Source: Myoxocephalus aenaeus
Lineage: Eukaryota; Chordata; Actinopteri; Perciformes; Cottidae
Reading direction: 5' to 3'
DNA: 64,000 nt
Assembly (NCBI GenBank): GCA_038501785.1
Contig: JBAMJR010000085.1
Span: 761,001 to 825,000, forward strand
Of this stretch, positions 59,330 to 64,000 are shown in pieces. Every line of letters begins with the position of its first letter. Position 1 is the first letter of the stretch. A program made the position numbers and the translations under genes. The notes beneath the pieces are model-generated. The model did not search any database, had not been told where the DNA came from, and worked only from the letters and a program-made list of their open reading frames with translations.

Positions 59330-62300
59330 CAAATTAGGCCTCAAGTTTTCAGCTATGAAATTAGGGAATGGAGGCAGAAGATGGCTGGTTTCCATTTACA
59401 GGAATCGACTGCCACAGATTTTTAAATCTAAATTATTTATGATTGTTAAATTGCAGGTGTAATGGGAAAATATAGTGTTGTAATGTTGTCTGAGGATTGA
59501 ACCTTAAATGACCCTCAGAGATGAAGACCAAATGGAGGGAGAAGCAGATGTACTGGGATGAGTACTGGGAAAAGAGCGGGAAAATATATACTGTTTTATG
59601 ATCTATCCAGTGAACCTGTCGATTTCCCAGACTGCAAAAAAAAAATTCTATCATTTCAAAATGCACCAGTGAAGTGAAGCTTCATCCAACACCGATTCAG
59701 TGCACTTAGGGGAAAAGGAATGTGAGAACATGCATCCCTGTGTGTGTTATGCACTGAAACATACAATAGAAAGATGTGTTGTTTTGTTAAACAATATATA
59801 TTCAATTTGGTTACACCCTAATGAGGCTGACAAAAGCAGCTTAACATAAAAAGAATGAACCAAACCAAAACCAAAACCAAATCTCAAAATGTGTATTCGA
59901 TAGTATTTAATTTAGTTTATTATAATTTAGATTATTGCCTTGTACGGAAAGTACAAGTTGATAATCATCTCTGTTGTAAATCTAGTAAATCAGTAAATAG
60001 TCATTTATTGTATAGCTCAAATCTGGTCTGTTTAGTGAATACATTTTATTTTATTTTTTTCCTCACAAAGCTCAGTTTTTGCCACACGTTTTCACCTACT
60101 GAGTATCACACATGCCGAGCTGATTGCCAGAACACTACAGTTACTGTTGTTACTGAAGACATCAACTGGGGCTCCAAAAGAACGATACACATTGCTGACA
60201 AGGTTTTAAGGTTTTAAATATGTGTTGTATAAAAGTGAGGATATTCTGCAACTATGTGCTCTTCTTTTTGCCTCAAAGATTTTGATGAGAGAGTTTAGGA
60301 GAAATGTACTGGTTGCAATACAACTCCAATGCAAGTGACAGCTCAGCATGTGATGTGGTTCTTCCCTTAAACAGGAAGTGTGCCTCTACGTGTATCGGTG
60401 TGTGATGACGTCTGAATGTGGACCTCTCTTTAAAAAAAAAAAAAGGGTCTGCCTCCACGGAAGTGCGTATTTTGCCTTTCTTAAATCTCTTATTGATAAC
60501 TAAAATCAGATTATATGGAAGACATGCATCTCAAAATATATTGACCAAACCTTGTTTATGTGACTTATTGAGCTGAATTTACTCTTATTATTCTCTTTAT
60601 CTTTTAACAGGCTATATATTTTAAGTGTAATGCCCGCGGTGATACTTCCAGCCATAGTGATGTCTCATTCTGAGTAATAGGTCTCTAAAGTGTGCTTGTT
60701 TGGCTTGTTTGGGGCCATTGGAGAGCAATAAAATGTCTGTCTAAGGATTTTCGGGGTCCTCATAGGCTTTCTCCAGGTGTGCCTCACCAGTCATAAAGTA
60801 CAATGTGTCTCTTATGGCATATGCTTGGATAAATGTGTCCGCTGAGTGTTCCTTAATCAAATACTACTCAGCATGTCCTGGGTTTCTTAACACAACAATA
60901 CAAGAAATTACTTGTGTACGTTTTTGAAGTTCTGTGCTTAAATGTGCTTCCTAAATGTTATACAAACAGATATCTTGCTGAGTTCAAAGAACAGTCTCTT
61001 TTTTCTTCTTCCATGGAGCCAATAGCTACAACAGTAAGGTCACTCTTTAATTTAAGTTCCCGACGTCCACCGAGGTTAACCGTTTCATTTGTTCCCCGCT
61101 TCTTGTGGAGGAAAGCTCCACTGTATCTTCATGTTGAGGTATGCTGTGTTTACTTTTATCGCTGCTCCTCGGTGAGGCGGGCCAACCTGATGTTTGTTTA
61201 TAAGGAATTCTGGCTTCACTCGAAACTTTCATTCACCACTTGAAAGCACTTGACTTGCTACTAATTTACCTTGAGGGACTTCAAAATTATCTGTCTGCAC
61301 TGTCAAAACCTTTTTTGTGGTGGCAACTTGTCATCATCAAAGCTTTTCTTTCGAGTTTAATGAAAGCCTGGTAGATAGATGGGTTAATGTTATATCGTGT
61401 ATACTTGAATACTGCATGTAGAAAGACATCTTGAACTCAAGGTAACATGTTTTTTCTGCCTTCAAAATGATTATGTTGGTTGCTTTTTTGTTTTTGCTTT
61501 GATTGCTATGGCTGTTATGTTGCAATGCGAGTTGCTTTTCGGTTAGTACTCACAGGAAAACACAAGCAGTGGGAACAGAGGAGGAATGGAATAGTATTGA
61601 AAATGATCTTGAATTTCCCTCGGTCATCAGCGCTGCTTTGCTTTACCAAGGATATGTCACTCTGGGCCGCTCGGTTATTTTCAACAGGAAACTTTGCTCA
61701 TTGAATCACCCAGGAATATCCAGTACCTAGCACTTACAGAGCTCTTTGACAAATTGCCATCCAGCAAACTTAATGTCCCGCTTGTGTCAGGGGCAAGGCT
61801 GTGGGACGGGAGGTTTGTGTAGTTAAGGTTTTTTTTGTATTTTCTCCTTAGTCAATAGGTGAACACTTCACCTAGTAATGCCTGTGTAAATATATAAAAA
61901 CTGTTATTTTATCCAAAGTTATCCCAAGTTCAGGTTTCCCTTCTTGGGGGAAGGTTTGGAGTGTAATGCTCTGCTGAGACTTGTGTCAAAAAAGCAACTT
62001 GATCCCCCTCAATGTGTGACATTGTATAAACACTGTAGTAGTTCTACCCAAACAAATTCGCAGCACATGCATAGGAAAATATTGCAACTGTGTCACCAGG
62101 GTGTGAGCATTTTGTTTCATCTGTACCATTTGATCCCTTGTCCCACCGTTCCTGTACCTTTCAATCTGTTTATGTATTCTTTGTCAAGATAAGCAAACTG
62201 GCTCCCCTTTTGTGGACCACTCACAGCAGTCTAGGATCTAAAACTTTCCAAGCACTCGGATTCCAGTTAGATGTACATCAACCATCCATTCCTTATCTTA

Positions 62301-64000
62301 AAAACAGAATCAGCCATTTGGACGTGAGTCTATTTTCATGTGTGTGAGAAGCTGAGTGGATAACCTGTTGGCAGCGGAGGACAGTGCAGATCTCTCTTCA
62401 CTCTAAATTGCAGGCAGGCATCCCTGCAACCCCACATGAGGACCATTGAGTCCCATCAAGATAATCCCCAATAAAGAACGGCTTCACATTTAATCTTAGC
62501 CCACTTCTCAAATTTCTCACTTGATATAGTTTTTGGCAAGTGACGTTTTAGAGCTGATGTCAGTCGAACAGTATCAGTGCATCTTTTGTTAAGCTTCCAT
62601 TTAGCAGATGTAGAACGGCTCTATCAGGCTGTTTATGCGTTTTTATAGTGGCAAAAGAATATTATTATATTGTTCTAATGTATGCATCTAACGGGGTTTT
62701 TTACATGTCGAATATGTCTTAGTGCCTCTTATAATGTCATTTTGTATTATGTATGATTCTCGACCCCAACAACTCAACAGCTTGACAACTCAACAGTTTA
62801 AAGTTTACATGGGATTGTTTGCATTGCACAGCCTTCCATTGCATACTGTGGAACATGGGAATAGTAATCACCAAACATCTCCAGCAAAACGGCAAGGTTG
62901 ATTGGAGCCTTGAATCGAAACGCACCAAACAGCACTGCATGCAGGAGAGTACGAGGAAAATCTGAGTTCAGTCGTTGAGACATAAACAACTCTGGATAAT
63001 TATACTGTGCAATTGGAAAATAACTCACTTGCAAAATTACATCTCAAACTAATTTTGTACAGCTGCTTATTGAAATAGAGAGTGACAGAGTAAATGCAGT
63101 AACTCAATTGGCATGTGTACCCCTCCGCTATTAGAAATAGTTACTTGAGAGTCCCCAAGCATCTATTAGTCAATCGAGTTATCAGGAACCTGTTCAATGT
63201 GCAATATATTTCATGCTTCGATATTGAAACGTGAGCCTGTGTATTTACCTGTGGGCGGTTGCTTTGGAGAAGGAAGTAGCGCTTGCGTTTCCAGCACGTC
63301 CACATCATCACTGCAGTGTATTTAAATCAGGAGCCGTGCAGCTTGAGTCTATTTCTGTCAGCTCCTTGTTGACGACTGCTACAGAGGTTGCTGTTGACCT
63401 GCTTTCAGTCTGGGTTGTGAACTCCTGAGATCGTCCTGTAGAAATTGACTAATTTATCAGTTCTTTTCAGTTGAAACAAAATGCCATATGATATACAAAA
63501 TAAATAAATTTGGTCTTTCAGCTTCTTTTTTATTTCTTATTATCACCCACTGACTAGTTAACGTACAAGCAGTGCATACATCGGCCAACCGCTAACACAG
63601 TGTACTATTCTTCTGGCCGTGGGTGTTCTTCTTCTGTCACCACCTCTTTACCATCGTAAATGTATGATTTCCTCTTTCTTGTTAATCATTTTTCCATATT
63701 ACAGTCGGTATTTCACCCACAGTTTTATTATGTGGAAATTAAACAACGTTTAAATGGTCTACTGACCTCTCAACCGTTCATTGCACAGAAGTGATATTCT
63801 TGGGGGGAAAAGTGGTCGTGACATATTGAAGCAAAAGCTGTACGAGCCTCATCGCCAGCTTGAAGAAATCACCCGTTCGAGCTCATCAGTAGCAGCATGG
63901 CCTTGTGTATTATAGCCGCTTCGCACAGTTGAAATAATAACCTGGAGCAGACAGAAGGCAGTCATTACCTTGCACACAGACGTGGTGTGTATGTGTTGAC
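59330..64000. other. Non-coding stretch to window end
   Basis: It is AT-rich sequence with poly(A) and poly(T) runs and no supported exon. The last 200 bases are non-repetitive and could belong to another regulatory block. No EYA1 coding motif was found. Confidence 0.5.

Noticed and set aside
47299..64000. Search for EYA1 coding exons (MEMQDLTSPHS start and following segments)
   Set aside because: None was found by eye on the + strand. The coding part is presumed to lie right of the window.
1..64000. CRISPR arrays, rRNA, prokaryotic operons, integrated virus genes
   Set aside because: No spaced direct repeats, rRNA motifs, polycistronic coding or viral protein motifs were seen. The window is vertebrate nuclear DNA.

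Overview
The window looks like nuclear DNA from a ray-finned fish, probably a spiny-rayed teleost. It has vertebrate genes with many short exons and GT/AG introns, long CA and AT microsatellites, and several interspersed repeats that I recognise from teleost genomes. The 24 trpa1 exons seen here fit in about 13 kb, which is compact.

Layout. (1) 479-13690, + strand: trpa1, the ankyrin-repeat cation channel, lacking only its first exons, which lie left of the window. The 24 exons join in one frame into 2928 nt (975 codons plus stop). (2) 16795-17481, + strand: msc (musculin), a two-exon bHLH repressor, complete. (3) 17482 to about 42840: a gene-free stretch with microsatellites, old transposon pieces, one perfect hairpin and several blocks that read like conserved regulatory DNA. 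(4) About 42840-43365: a CpG-containing candidate promoter and first exon. At 47238-47298 there is a 61-nt candidate non-coding exon with a good branch site, pyrimidine tract, acceptor and donor. (5) 47299-64000: non-coding, with two recognisable MITE-like repeats around 46.6 and 49.1 kb and dense homeodomain-type AT motifs at 52.6-54.4 kb.

In human chromosome 8q13 the order on one strand is TRPA1, MSC, EYA1. The first two occur here in the same order and orientation. The candidate promoter and exon at 43-47 kb are therefore best explained as the 5' untranslated end of eya1, whose coding exons would lie right of the window. The desert from 17.5 to 64 kb would then be msc/eya1 regulatory landscape. 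This is inference from synteny and splice signals; no EYA1 protein sequence was found in the window.

The most checkable observations are in trpa1. Set against the human protein as I remember it, two of the three main electrophile-sensing cysteines are replaced (C621 by Ser, C665 by Val). The S5 pair S873/T874 is Ile/Val, and the selectivity-filter Asp915 is Glu. I found no undescribed genetic system, CRISPR array, tRNA or rRNA.
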